In this document: positions 10,620 to 21,224 of the stretch, in pieces
Layout: each line of letters opens with the position of its first letter
Numbering within the stretch: position 1 is the stretch's first letter
DNA from: Coprinus comatus
Lineage: Eukaryota; Basidiomycota; Agaricomycetes; Agaricales; Agaricaceae
Assembly (NCBI GenBank): GCA_034638255.1
Contig: JAWPGT010000019.1
Coordinates: forward strand, 186,001 to 250,000
Reading direction: 5' to 3'
Length of the DNA stretch: 64,000 nucleotides
Position numbers and translations under genes: made by a program
Notes under the pieces: model-generated
Seen by the model: the letters and a program-made list of their open reading frames with translations, nothing else
Database searches by the model: none
What the model was told of the DNA's origin: nothing

Positions 10620-11985
10620 ATAGCATGAAAGAGGCCCTATGGTGGTAACCTCCTATAACATTCTATTTTTATCGACATTACCATTGAGCCCAATGTATGA
10701 TTTGTTGTGTTGTGGAGCACAATTCTGAAACTGTCCGCCATCTTGAGATTTAGTGAGGAGAAAAGCTAGTCTTTTTTTTCAAGTGAATATGTTTTATTTC
10801 ATTAAAAGTTCACGACGTCATCAACCTCCTAAACAGCGGCTAACATGTGGTTTATTTTTATCACAGCTCAATAGATATATAAACCATTTGACCCTCTCCA
10901 ACTCTTTCTCTTGAGAACCACAACCATCCTCCTTAGCCTCCTTCAGCCTTAGCTTTAACCTTTACCATATTCACGGTTCAACCTGGTGGATTCTCTTCGC
11001 GAATAACATTTGGGTCATTTCAGAGTAGTGGATGATCAATTCCCTTTTCGAATAACATCGAATATCTTGCGCTTTTTCTTCGTCGACTGGATGTACGCCG
11101 AATAACATTTATGGTATCTTGGGTCATGTATCTTGTAGGAGTATAGACCCGAGATACCCGTCGAACAAGATGGAGTCACTTGATATTCAAGGTCTGGGCT
11201 GATACTTTTGACTATTATTTCTTATGTTGACTTCAGGACTTCAGGACAATGACTTCTCAGCTACATAGGTAGCAGCCTAGTATTTTCAATACATCCAAGG
11301 CTACATCGCTTTGCAATCAAGGCATGTTGGCTAACACTGATATTATTTCATATAATGACTAAGGTGGTCTTAGGACGATGATTTCGCCATTATGCAGGTA
11401 GTGGCTTATCATTTCTCAACATTTCTCAACATATCCCAAGTCACACCACAACCGCAACAACCTCTCCCCCCTCTCCGCTCTTGGCTGCTATATTATTCTA
11501 TTGCCCTTTCCGCCGTTCCTATCCTCTCTTGCCTCCATTCCCTGTGTTTCAACGGGAACACAATATCGATTCCACATCCATATCCACACATCAATTTCTC
11601 GGAGCCTCCATCGAGTTTCCTACGCGCCTCCTCGTTCCCTTTGTCCTACCACTACTCGCACTTCTTTCCCGCTTCATCCATCGCTTCCCCTCCATCTCCA
11701 CGACGTTTCACATTTGGCTTTCTTCTTCTACTCGCACACCCTATCCGCCATATCGCACGCAATATAGTATAATACCCGGACTCCAGTAATCATCGCACCC
11801 ATCGAAGGATTATTGGTTTCCATTGTTTTTTCTTTTCTTGTGCAACACCCCCGAAATATAGTATTTAGTCTCCACTTTCTTTAAAATTTCGTTGATTCCA
11901 TAGCATCCATATAGTATCAATTATTAGTATTATAATATGTATTTCCATAATGAAATCTCATCCAGCATTCAAGGATGCTTTAGAT
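10620..11985 (+). repeat. R element, copy 1
   Basis: First copy of a ~1.3-kb dispersed unit also present at 15441-16720 (+), about 32215-33475 (-) and, partly, at 62340-62690 (+). Order of parts: a conserved upstream core ending ...TTTATTTTTATCACAGC (about 10813-10867), a TATA box (10875-10883), a pyrimidine-rich probable start region with AACCACAACCATC, three CGAATAACAT motifs, a hairpin (11113-11158), two 24-nt exon-like blocks starting GACAATGA and GACGATGA, and a CT-rich tail. Reading frames in the tail shift between copies through indels, so it is probably not protein-coding. Here the two intron-like segments begin GTCTGG and GCATGT, weaker than in copies 2 and 3. Edges are approximate. 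Confidence 0.75.
11113..11158 (+). other. Conserved hairpin in R copy 1
   Basis: GGTATCTTGGGTC pairs with GACCCGAGATACC across a ~20-nt loop. The single difference from perfect pairing is a U-G wobble if transcribed. Equivalent hairpins occur in the other R copies. Confidence 0.65.
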
Positions 11986-12397
11986 TAGTTTTCATACTAC
12001 TCTTCAGACTCCGACGTGCGTCCGCAAGAACGTTAAACTAAACAGATCATCATGCCGGATTCCGGAATCTACCCCGCTTGCGCCCGCGATATCTAGGGAA
12101 ACGTGTAACTACTCATCCCAATGAACCTTTGCCGAACACACCGGACACCAAATCAACTTCCAGAAAAGTCAGGGCTGCTTCCTATCAGCTTTTTGAACTT
12201 ACAAGTCTAGGCAACGTGTGCTATACGAAACAGTAGGGCACTACATATATAGGTTCAATGATGATGGAAAACATGTTTCAACTCCCAATTAAATCGAATC
12301 AAACCGCAGCGCAAGAATTCATCGCAACATCAAAAAGAAGGCTTTGCCGCACTCGGCCAACACAGTGACGAAGCGTTTTCAATATTAACCATACCGA

Positions 12398-12497
12398 GTC
12401 AAGGAATTGCTATCAAGTGTGCCGGAAGGACACGCATCCAAGCATCCAGTCAAGGGATTCGTACCTACTACCAGGTGTGCCGGAAGGACACGCATCC
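12398..12497 (+). repeat. Direct repeat upstream of the FAD monooxygenase
   Basis: GTGTGCCGGAAGGACACGCA followed by TCC occurs at 12417-12439 and 12475-12497, each preceded by a GTCAAGG(A/G)ATT stretch. Two imperfect units of about 55-58 bp lie 130-230 bp ahead of the start codon. Possible promoter duplication. The rest of 11986-12630 shows no gene. Confidence 0.6.
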
Positions 12498-12630
12498 CAG
12501 GTACCAGATATCTTTCGCCTGTGTCCGATGGCATCAGCAAATACTCCCGACCCATTCAATCAAGACCTCATAAAAAGGTAAGTTTAAAGTAGCACAAGCG
12601 TTAGACAACAAAGTTCCCCTCAAATTCTTC

Positions 12631-13979
12631 ATGACATTCAGTACTCGCATTGCAATCATTGGTGGTATGTACAATCCTTTTGTTTTATTGACTTTCAATG
12701 TATTATTGTATTCTAACTTTCATTATCACCTTTCGGTATAGGTGGACCAGGTGGTTTAACCCTTGGTCGTCTTTTACAAAACCGTCATATCCCCTTTACA
12801 ATCTATGAACTCGATGAATCTCGTCATACACGACAACAAGGAGGAACACTTGACATTCACCAAAACTCGGGTCAAAAAGCCATAAACGACGCAGGTTTAC
12901 AAGCAATCTTTTCAAAACTAGCACGTAAAGAAGGCGCCGAATTATATATTCGAGATTATGATGGAACGATTCTTCTTCATCACGGTTCTGAATTAGCTGC
13001 AGAAACACGTCCAGAAATTGATAGACATGAATTACGAGATATGTTATTGGATTCATTAGAAGAAGGAGTAGTAAAGTGGGGAAAGAAAGTGGTGAGAGTA
13101 ATAGAGAATTCGAATTCCACACTTGAAGAACCAAGGATGTCTATAGAGTTTGAGGATGGTGTTATAGAAGGGGAGTTTGATTTGGTTGTAGGAGCTGATG
13201 GAGCTTGGAGTCGAGTTCGCAAATTGGTCACCGATATTAAACCTTTTTATTCAGGCGTATCCTCTGTGATGGTATCTATTTCTAACGTGGATGAGACTCA
13301 TCCAGAACTTTCGAAATATGTTGGAATGGGATCCAATTTCCAGTCTGGCGACCATCAGGGTCTCATGAGTCAACGCCTTGGGGATGGTTCAATCATGACA
13401 AACGCGGCGATTAAAGTTCCTGCAGATTACTTGGACACATGTGGGATCGATTGGAAAGATGGACCAACCGCAAAGAGGCTTTTGATTGAGAAGAAATACA
13501 AAGATTGGAATAACTCGAGCAAAGAATTATTCTTGCAGGGGGATTCAGATATCAATGCACGACAACTTTTCACGCTCCCCATTGAGATGAGATGGAATAC
13601 ACGACCTGGGTATGTTCTCTCTCTGAATTAAGAGAATTATTGCTCATTAATTCTGAATTACAGGGTCACTCTCATTGGAGATGCAGCACACCTTATGACA
13701 CCCTTTGGCGGCGTTGGTGTAAACCTTGCATTGATAGATGCACTTGATCTTGCAAATGCGATCCAAAACCACGTCGAGAAATCAGTGGACTGGAAAATAG
13801 CTTTGCAACATTTTGAGGAAAAGATGTTGGCAAGATCAACGATTGAGGCACGACAGACAGTAGCAAACCAAGAAGCAATGTTTGGTGGAGGGGGGGCCGC
13901 TGGATTTTTTGAACATATTAAAGACCTTTTAGGGGAGGTTGGTTCTGTAGAGAGAAAATATGTAGTGACAGAGAATTGA
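12631..13979 (+). CDS. FAD-dependent monooxygenase (PHBH/TetX-like flavoprotein)
   Basis: Group A flavin monooxygenase fold, which hydroxylates small aromatic or polycyclic substrates using NAD(P)H and O2 (family knowledge; substrate here unknown). Exons 12631-12664, 12742-13609 and 13664-13979 give 405 aa. Seen: MTFSTRIAIIGGGPGGLTLGRLL (Rossmann GxGxxG, split by intron 1 at codon G), TIYELDES at the end of beta-2, DRHELRDMLLDSL, the DG motif VVGADGAWSRVR, and the FAD ribityl-binding GDAAHLMTPFGGVGVNLALIDALDLA. The motif order is complete and the frame intact, so it is likely functional. The start is supported because the dinucleotide-binding beta strand begins within six residues of Met. No signal peptide or membrane segment was seen. 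Confidence 0.88.
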
Positions 13980-14210
13980 CATGCAATTATGGTAAGTGTT
14001 CAAGAGCGTACTAGTACTACTATCTACAGCTGAGAGATCGAAATAGCTAATTTTATAAGTATTACAAAACCGGGTCTAATCATTCAATTTCCTACTCGTG
14101 TATAGATTTTAAAAAAAAGAAATACATGAACGCAAAATAAGAAAAAGAATCGGATAATCGTGGAAATTATCAAGTTTTGAAGCATCGTGTAAAAAACAGC
14201 GAACCAGTTC

Positions 14211-14217
14211 TATAAAA
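14211..14217 (+). promoter_or_regulatory. TATA box of lectin 1
   Basis: TATAAAA lies about 135 nt upstream of the lectin start at 14352. The same spacing class is seen upstream of the other lectins. Confidence 0.4.
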
Positions 14218-14351
14218 AAAAAAAGATAAAAGAGAATAGCTTATCTCGTGTATGGGCATGTACCCAGGGATTATGTTATTCATCATATGACTGAGAGGAT
14301 GTAAAAAGAGAAGAATATAATTAAACGATAATGCACTCCAACCATAACTGT

Positions 14352-14962
14352 ATGCCTGTTACTGAGCTTCATAGTGGTCGCGTATATAAGATCGCCAACG
14401 TCAAGAAACCTGCAAAGGTTCTTGATCTCACCACATGGCCGAATCGCCCAGTTATCGGATGGGAATTCCATGGTGGAAATAACCAAAAGGTAGAGGTCAC
14501 CCACAAGTCCTTCCTCTTCATATGCAAATGTACATCATATAATAGTGGCGAGCCGAGTTAAAAGGAGAAAGTTGGTCATTCAGGAACATCGGTACTGGCA
14601 CTTATTATTATCTCGCTGTGGCCGAACAAGGAGGCGGGAACGGCAAGTACCCGCGTGGAGCCAAAGTCGTTGGATCCCACCATCCTTACCACTGGTACGT
14701 TCGTGAGGAGAGGGATTATCACAGGTGTGTCAGATTCCATACTATGTAAAACTTGGATCTTGATGTTTTCATGATTCGAATCATCGTTCCCAGAGACCTG
14801 AAATGCCTCGATCTCTCCAACCATGGAGAAGGTCTTGATATTGAGATCTGGGATAAATGGGAGGGTGAAAACCAGCTCTGGATATTTGAAGAAGGTCTGC
14901 AATGTCTTATTGCAGTTGATGCACTTGTACTGATATCGGATTTATCGGACTATGTAGCTTGA
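14352..14962 (+). CDS. Ricin-B-like beta-trefoil lectin 1
   Basis: Small protein of the ricin-B/CBM13-like beta-trefoil type, probably cytosolic since no signal peptide is present. Three exons: about 14352-14488 (SGRVYKIANVK, VIGWEFHGGNNQK), about 14551-14724 (W-R-A-E, SFRNIGTGTYYYLAV, KVVGSHHPYHW) and about 14792-14962 (CLDLSNHGEG, GENQLWIFEEGL). QxW-type repeats (NQ-K/W, NQLW) support the fold. The upstream Met at 14331 is in frame, but paralogues begin at MP..LHSGRVYKI, so 14352 is preferred. In the paralogue at 54046-54599 the protein stops right after the final GL. Here that stop is replaced by CAA, and translation runs about 22 codons further into sequence homologous to the paralogue's 3' UTR. 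Sugar specificity cannot be told. Confidence 0.82.
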
Positions 14963-15118
14963 TTAACTAACTAAAACAGAAAATATATCTTGCATAACAA
15001 CCAAAGGGCTAAACGAAAGCTCAATTAGTATGTGAAACTTTCCAGTTGCACAATAAATCAGTGCGTCTTATACTGTATCAATGTATTACAAAGAGATACA
15101 ATAAGTATTTGGAATCAA

Positions 15119-15290
15119 TTCGTTTCCAGTACCTGAGTGGGCTGGGAAAGAAGGACCTCAAGATAGAGATAAAGTTTTATTTAAAGTTCATCTTACTATG
15201 TGTGTTAAAGGAGGACTGTAGGTAGGGATGAATTGGGCAAGTAGTAATGTAGAAGTAGAAGAATGGAGATTCGGATGCATTGTAGGGGAA
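15119..15290 (+). pseudogene. Truncated 3' end of a CYP63-like P450 gene
   Basis: Reads VPEWAGKEGPQDRDKVLFKVHL, matching the C-terminus of the P450 at 33617-36524. TAG at 15219-15221 replaces the TGG of the intact gene (GGACTATGG becomes GGACTGTAG), and the matching DNA continues past the stop. No heme-binding or I-helix parts are present. It is a duplication scar with no P450 function. Confidence 0.85.
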
Positions 15291-15440
15291 AGCCTAAAGG
15301 GCGACAGAGAGTCGGAGAGCTGCAAATTTAAATCTGTCCAACACTGCATGCGATCTCAATCCCCAGGTTGGCTTCGTATATGCTGGCGGATTACCGAGGA
15401 TCACAAACAAGTAGGATTAATGTGTGAAGGCGTTTTGGTC

Positions 15441-16720
15441 ACAACCTCCTATAACATTCTACATATTCTTATCGGCATTGAGCCCGATGCATGATTCGCA
15501 GTTGTATGCGCCACCCTTAGAATTGGTATTATAAGGAGAAAAACTAGTCTTTTTTTCATGTGAATATGTTTTATTTGATTCAAAACCACGACGTCACCAA
15601 CCTCCTAAACAGCGGCTAACATGTGGTTTATTTTTATCACAGCCCAGGTATTATAAAAGCTTTTGACCCTCTCCAGCTCTTTCTCTCCAAAACCACAATC
15701 ATCGTCTCGAGCCTCCCTCACCTTTAGCTTTAAACTTTACTATATCTACTTCCAAACTGGTGGACTCTCCCTGCGAATAACGTTTGGATCATCCTCAGAA
15801 GTGAATGATCAATTCTCTTTTCGAATAACATCGAATATTTTGTGCTTTTCCTTTTCGACTGGATGTACGCCGAATAACATTTGCGGTATCTTGGGTTGTG
15901 TATCTCGTAGGAGTATAGACCCAAGATACCCCTCGAATGGGGTGGAGTCACTTCATCTCTTCAAGGTATGGCTGACCCGTTACTATCAGTATTTCCTATG
16001 TTGGCTGAATGATTTCAGGACAATGGCTTCTCAGCTACATAGGTAGCAGCTTAGTATTGTCAATATAGCCAAGGCTGCAATCAAGGTATGCTGGTTAACA
16101 TTGATATTATTTCATATACTAACTGAATGGTCTTAGGACGATGATTTCGCCACTGCGCAGGTAACGGCTTATCATTTCTCAACATATCTCAACATACACA
16201 ACAACCTCTCCCCCCTCTCCGCTCTTGGCTGCTATATTATTCTATTGCCCTTTCCGCCGTTCCTATCCTCTCTTGCCTCCATTCCCTGTGTTTCAACGGG
16301 AACACAATACCATTCCGCGTCCACATCCATGTCCACCCATCAATTTCTCCAATCCTTGTCCATCAAATCCCGCCTCCCCTTTGTCCTACTACTGGCACCT
16401 CTTTCCCGCTTCATCCATCGCTTCCCCTCCATCTCCGCGACGTTTCACACATGGCTTTCTTCTTTTACTCGCACACCCTATCCGCCGTATTGCACACAGT
16501 ATAATACCCGAGCTCCAGTAACCATCGAAGAATTATTGGTTTCATTATTTTTTCTTTTCTTTTGCAGCATTATCGAAAAATAGTGATTTATATAGTATCG
16601 TATTTTAGCCTCCACTTTCTATTTCTTTGATTCCATAGCATCCGTATAGTGTGTCAAGTATTAGTATTATAGTCTATCTTTCCATGATGAAATCCCATCT
16701 ATTCAAGGTTTTAGACTATT
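15441..16720 (+). repeat. R element, copy 2
   Basis: Best-preserved plus-strand copy. The TATA box TATTATAAAAG is at 15649-15659 and the hairpin at 15885-15930. Two textbook intron-like segments follow: 15966-16018 (GTATGG...TTTCAG, 53 nt) and 16086-16136 (GTATGC...CTTAG, 51 nt, with the perfect branch consensus TACTAAC at 16116-16122). They are followed by exon-like blocks of 24 nt at 16019-16042 (GACAATGGCTTCTCAGCTAC...) and 16137-16160 (GACGATGATTTCGCCACTGC...). The blocks resemble each other, so the unit has internal duplication. The CT-rich tail (about 16200-16520) has frames that do not agree with copy 1. Likely a transcribed, spliced non-coding unit; inferred only. Confidence 0.78.
15885..15930 (+). 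other. Conserved hairpin in R copy 2
   Basis: GGTATCTTGGGT pairs perfectly with ACCCAAGATACC. The loop sequence is nearly identical to copy 1 (TATCTCGTAGGAGTATAG versus TATCTTGTAGGAGTATAG). Confidence 0.7.
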
Positions 16721-17102
16721 ACAAGAACACACAGACGAAAGTAAATATATTACGTCATAGATTCGTGTTCTGAGCTTCACCACATCCTTCTCCAGACGAG
16801 TACTGGTAATGTTTCTGAATCCTTCAACGTACTGGAGGTCCTTAAAATCTCATAACTGATTCTTGGCGCGGCAGTTTGCAGACTCTTGGACCATACCAAG
16901 CCATTCTGACTCCGTTAAAGTGACATATATTCATTGACATTGCAACCCCTGAATCATTGCCCACGTCACTCAACTGAACACAGCTCCAAGACAACCTCGT
17001 GAGTCATGCATCGCATTTAACGTGTTGCTCTTGAATAAAAGATACTCATCTTCACTTTGACGGTTCAGTTTAACCCTCACGGTCCAACACCAACAGACAC
17101 AA

Positions 17103-19353
17103 ATGCCATCTCCGCCTCAATACCAATCTACCGTGAACAAGATTACTGTGCTTTCTGATAAAGAAAGTAAAGTTATTGGTGTTAGTGTTTATAATGGACG
17201 CGCAGAGATAACAAGAGAAGTCAATGTTTCTGTGAAAGTGGGACAGAATAATGTTACTATTGTTGGCTTGTCGACATATCTGGATGTTAATTCTATGAGG
17301 TACGTATATTTCCTATCAATATTACGGGTAAACCGTGCTAATTGACTGATTGTCGTATTTCCTCTCTTTTTGTTTTAGAGTGGAAGGAAGAGGAGCTGGA
17401 ACTATTCAAGGGATCACAGTTTCAAGAACACTTACACCTGAAACCGTGGATACATCCGATACAATTGAAGCTTCTAAAGAAAAAGAAGAAGAAATTCAAG
17501 CTGCAATTGAACGTTGTCAGCATAATAGGGATGCTGTACTTAAATAACTTGAAACCTTGAATGCGGAACATGTGGACGCGGAAAAGTTGACTAGGATCAT
17601 CGTTGCTAGTGAAGAGAATCAGGCACTTTTGGATAAGAAGTTGGCAAATTTGAAGAAGGAGTTGGTCAAGGTGAAGAAGGAGATTGAGGAGGAGAAGGAA
17701 AGGTTGAATCCGAAGAAGAATTCGAATTCATTGTCAGATATGCAGGTACAAATTGGAGTGTTTGTGGAAGAGGAGAGTGACGTTGGGTTGGTTTTGAAAT
17801 ATGGCAAGCTCTATTTTCTAGCACCTGATTTATTTACTCGATTCATTAATGTCTACTTGAAGCTGTCGGGAAAGCGAATTGGGATGCGGTATATGATGTA
17901 CGGGTCAATACGCAGGTGAAGGAGAACTCTGTCAAGTTGGTCTATCAAGCAAGAATCACCCAAAATACCGGAGAGGTTCGTCACTTCGTTCATTAGGTTC
18001 AGCAGAGTATCGTACTGACTCATACATGTCTACAGGATTGGGTCGATGTTCCTATTCAGCTTGAAACCAACACACCCACATACCGCCAAAGTCTACCCAC
18101 CCTCGAAACATGGAGTCTAGATGTTAAGAAGAAACCGGTACCACAGATGAAGAAGTCAAGAGGAATCATGCCCCAAATGGCTTATAGTCTTCCACGAGGC
18201 TCGACGGCGGCAGCAGTAACGAGTGGAAATTCATCAGACAATGACGAAATGGGGTTCGGATTCTTTGAAAGTGCTGTTGCACCTGCACCTAAAATGATGT
18301 CTGTGAACGCTGCGTATGTGAAGAATAATGGTGCAGTCAGTGCAACATATGGAATTCCAGGATTTGTTACTATACCATCTGATGGTGATGGTCATAACCT
18401 CACTATCATTGAATTGGATCTTGATGCTACGCTTTCGTGGGCTACGGTTCCAAAGATTGATACTCAAGTTTTCTTACAGGTGATATTTATTTTATTTTAA
18501 AGATGCAGTGACTTACTTTTACTTTTTGTTAGGCGAGGATCAAGAATACTAGTGATTATATACTCTTGGCCGGTGAAGCGAATATCTACGTCGATGGATC
18601 ATTCATTTCGAAATCAAGGTTATCTCTAACAAATCCTCAAGAAAAATTCGACCTATCACTTGGGTACGATTTTTATCACCCAACTATGCTTTTGTTTTTC
18701 TGACGCAACAACTTGATGTTTTAATTAGAGTTGACCGTAGTGTAAAAGTAACCTACCAAGACCGAACACAAAAATCTTCACATACCGGAATCCTCAACAA
18801 ATCATCCAACAAATCATCAACTCAACGCATCACAATTCAAAACACAAAACTAACATCATTGAATACATTAACAATCTTAGATTCTATTCCAGTTTCTAAA
18901 GATTCTCGTATCGTTGTTAAATTGAAGTCTCCGGAATTGGCATTACCAAATCTTAATGTTCTTCAAAGAACTTTAAGTATTAGTCAAGCAAATGACAAGA
19001 ATTTGAGTTCGAACTTGGGCGCGAAGGATGGTTTGGGAAGTAGTAAAACGACGGAGCGTGATGAAGAAACCATAAAGAAGAAAAACCCAATCGTAAAACC
19101 AACAATAGTTTCAACAAAACCTCAAGTAACAGCTCAATGGAATGGAGCAGACGATTCCGATTCCGATTACTATGGACTTGGAAGTTCTGATTCTAACCCT
19201 GTACAATTGGATGCGATAGGTCAAGATGGGAAAATCAAATGGGTAGTTAATGATCTTGAGAGTATGGAAAGTGTTAATTTGAGTTTTACTTGGGAGGTTT
19301 CGGTACCAGAAGGGTTGGAGGTTGAATCGAGTCTGGGTTTATTCAACGCGTGA
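17103..19353 (+). pseudogene. DUF4140/DUF4139 gene, copy A, with a premature stop
   Basis: Homologous to the intact copy B (29599-31838). The N-terminal DUF4140-type domain (VSVYNGRAEITREVNVSVKV, VEGRGAGTIQGITVS), the coiled coil (EENQALLDKKLANLKKEL, KVKKEIEEEKERL) and the DUF4139 region (SDYILLAGEANIYVDGSF, KFDLSLG) can all be followed through six or so exons to the stop at 19351-19353. In exon 2, TAA at 17545-17547 replaces the TAT of copy B (LKYLETLN in B), truncating the protein before the coiled coil. An intron with GC..AG ends (17804-17862) is shared with copy B. Apart from the stop, frames and splice sites look preserved, so loss of function is probably recent. Function of the family is unknown. 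Confidence 0.85.
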
Positions 19354-19532
19354 ATCATATATTTATTTAGGAAGGGTATGGAATCTGCATTTGTTGTGTT
19401 CTAGTTTCTAGGACAGAATAATGTAATTAATGATTAAGAAAAGTATTTGAATTCTGAATAAGATCTACCGTTCTGCTACCTCGTAACAATCTAACCAGAT
19501 GGGCGCTAACAAATTCTAACACGTTTTGTTCG

Positions 19533-19802
19533 TCATTGAAAACTACCTCCTTCCTCTCCTTCCTCGCCCCAATTGTCAATTTCATTAGAAGGATCTACTG
19601 AACGCCTACCACCACTCGTGACCGCATATTTTGTATAGGCATTAAAGAAATAGGTCGGTCGACATCCTGAGAAACCTAGTTCCTTAACCGCGCTCAAGAG
19701 TAACGCATTATTGACCCAGTCAATGTCACGTAATTTTGTGGTGTCCGGAGTGATCACCATTTTATCCGATTCCGTAGTTTTGGAACTGATATCCACATTT
19801 TG
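19533..19802 (-). pseudogene. Antisense fragment of the FunK1 C-terminus
   Basis: Reads NVDISSKTTESDKMV...TYFFNAYTKYAVTSGG...NWGEEGEEGGSF, nearly identical to the C-terminus at 29151-29446 but on the other strand. CGA (in RRTKRV) has become TGA, so even the tail is shortened. It ends exactly at the inverted-duplication breakpoint and lies head to head with the plus-strand FunK1 5' half, which begins a few tens of bases later. Confidence 0.85.
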
Positions 19803-19819
19803 AAAAAAAAAAAAAAAAG

Positions 19820-20873
19820 GAAAATACAATTTAATTAAACCACATCACGATTACGACGCCTTCGACGATGGAGAGATTGAAGAGAAGGATAAAGAAGAAA
19901 CTGTTACAAAGGCTGAAGAGTGTGAGGATAACAATCTCCAAGACGAGAGAGATGAAGAGGAGATTGAAGTCGAGGGGATGAACGATGTCCCCTCAAACAT
20001 CGATGTCCCTCAAGACAATCCAGAACGAACACGAGAGTTTGAGGCTGAAGATGGTATATCAGCATTGGAGGGGCATATAGAAACTCTCCAGTAACAAAGT
20101 GTGCTCTTCGAAAGGAACACTATTAAAGGGTGCGACACGCGTGCACAATTGGCATCCTACGCTGGTGCTACTATGGCCACCCAATATCGTAACCATCTTT
20201 TCACGGTACTGGTGGCCAGAAACATAGCACGTTTCATGAGATGGGAAATCATGGGATCATTCGTCTGTTGTTGTTACCGAGTCCTTCGACATCACTGAAC
20301 AACCTGGCCTTATGTTTGACTTCTTCAAGCGTCTCAGACAACTCACTCGTATTCAACGTGGGAGCAATCCCAATGTCCAGCCTGCCACAAAAGATGAAGC
20401 TAAATTTGCTCGTGACCTATTGGCAGTGAAGGCCCCAGAACTCTGGCTAGGGCTAGCTGGTCAACAGTTCCTAAAGAACATCGATATCACAACTCAACCC
20501 TTTTTCAAACTCACTTTTGAGGAACACATCTTTATTGTACCTGCTCCTCATTGCTATGAACGCGGGCTGTCTCCTTTTGGTCGGTCCTCTCGTGGTTGTG
20601 CTGCTGTTTGAATTTGTCATGAAAAGGACCCGGAGCTCTGTTACGTCAAAGATTCCTGGCACGATGCTCATCGTATTTCTGAACCAAGAGTATATACCAA
20701 GCTCAAGGAAGCAGGTGTTAGTAATGTTGCTGAGATGATATGTGGTGGAGACTGGGGTGCTTCAACCATTGGTAACTCCCGTGCATCTGAAAAATGGGTT
20801 CGAGACAGGAGAGCGTTGAAGATCCATTCACTGAAAGCAACTTTTCTTGCTCTTGATGTGGTCGGCCGTATTA
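19820..20873 (+). pseudogene. FunK1-type protein kinase, 5' half (split by transposon)
   Basis: Fungal-specific FunK1 kinase family, expanded in Agaricomycetes. Seen in order: an acidic linker (EEIEVEGMNDVP), QLASYAGATMATQYRNHLFTVLVARNIARFMRWE, then after a frame change SFDITEQPGLMFDFFKRL, KAPELWLGLAGQQFLK, CHEKDPELCYVKDSWHD (nucleotide/Lys region) and EAGVSNVAEMICGGDWG, ending DVVGRI at the insertion site. Damage: TAA at 20092-20094, a frameshift near 20265-20280 in a TTG repeat, and TGA at 20609-20611. The usual N-terminal start is not visible; the gene begins next to the duplication breakpoint. It continues at 28445 after the inserted elements. Certainly non-functional as it stands. Confidence 0.85.
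20870..20873. other. Target-site duplication of the copia element, left
   Basis: ATTA here and ATTA at 28445-28448. Removing the element and one ATTA restores the codons G-R-I-M-H-R-D-I of the kinase without a frame change, which fixes the element borders. Confidence 0.8.
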
Positions 20874-21104
20874 GCAGAAAGATACTCAGTTGATGAAAGC
20901 GAATAACAACTGTTATTGTAGTAACCTAGCAGAAAGATACTACAAGGTATTAGAATAAGAGAATAGAATAGACAAATGAATAATACCTCAGTTGATGAAA
21001 GCGAATAACAACTGAGGAACGAATGTGAAAGAAACGAAGTTTAAATACTGAAGGTAATTGCCGAGTGGCTGTGACGAATATAAATAACTATATAAGTTAT
21101 AACA
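20874..21104 (-). repeat. 3' LTR of the copia element
   Basis: 231 bp. Contains internal duplications: AGCAGAAAGATACT twice and CAGTTGATGAAAGCGAATAA twice. Each of the latter is bounded by CAGTTG and CAACTG, so it is also a small inverted repeat. Confidence 0.88.
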
Positions 21105-21224
21105 CACCCCCATCTGCACATAACTCGGTAATAAAGAATTATAAAAGAAAAAGAAAGAAGAAAAAATAAAAATAAAATTGAAAGGAATAATAATAATAAT
21201 AATAATAATAAAGAGAAAATAAAG

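Larger units (their letters stand above)
15119..19802 (+). repeat. Inverted duplication, arm A (~4.68 kb)
   Basis: Matches arm B (29150-33785) in reverse orientation with scattered substitutions and small indels. The left breakpoint is at TTCGTTTCCAG, shared with 33775-33785, and interrupts P450 coding sequence. The right breakpoint is at CCACATTTTG (19793-19802), shared with 29150-29159 and directly followed by a run of 16 A. Contents left to right: 3' tip of a P450 gene, R copy 2, DUF4139 pseudogene, antisense FunK1 C-terminal fragment. Both ends are truncated gene pieces, whereas in arm B they continue into the full P450 and the FunK1 body. Arm A is therefore probably the derived copy. Confidence 0.88.

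Noticed and set aside
11392..11789. Frames in the CT-rich tail of R copy 1 (also 16225-16583 and 32337-32695)
   Set aside because: Three overlapping frames are open because the tract is pyrimidine-rich; indels between copies change the frame, so coding selection is not supported.
20874..21104. CRISPR-like spaced repeats in the LTR
   Set aside because: Only two copies of each repeat, part of a retrotransposon LTR in a eukaryotic genome.
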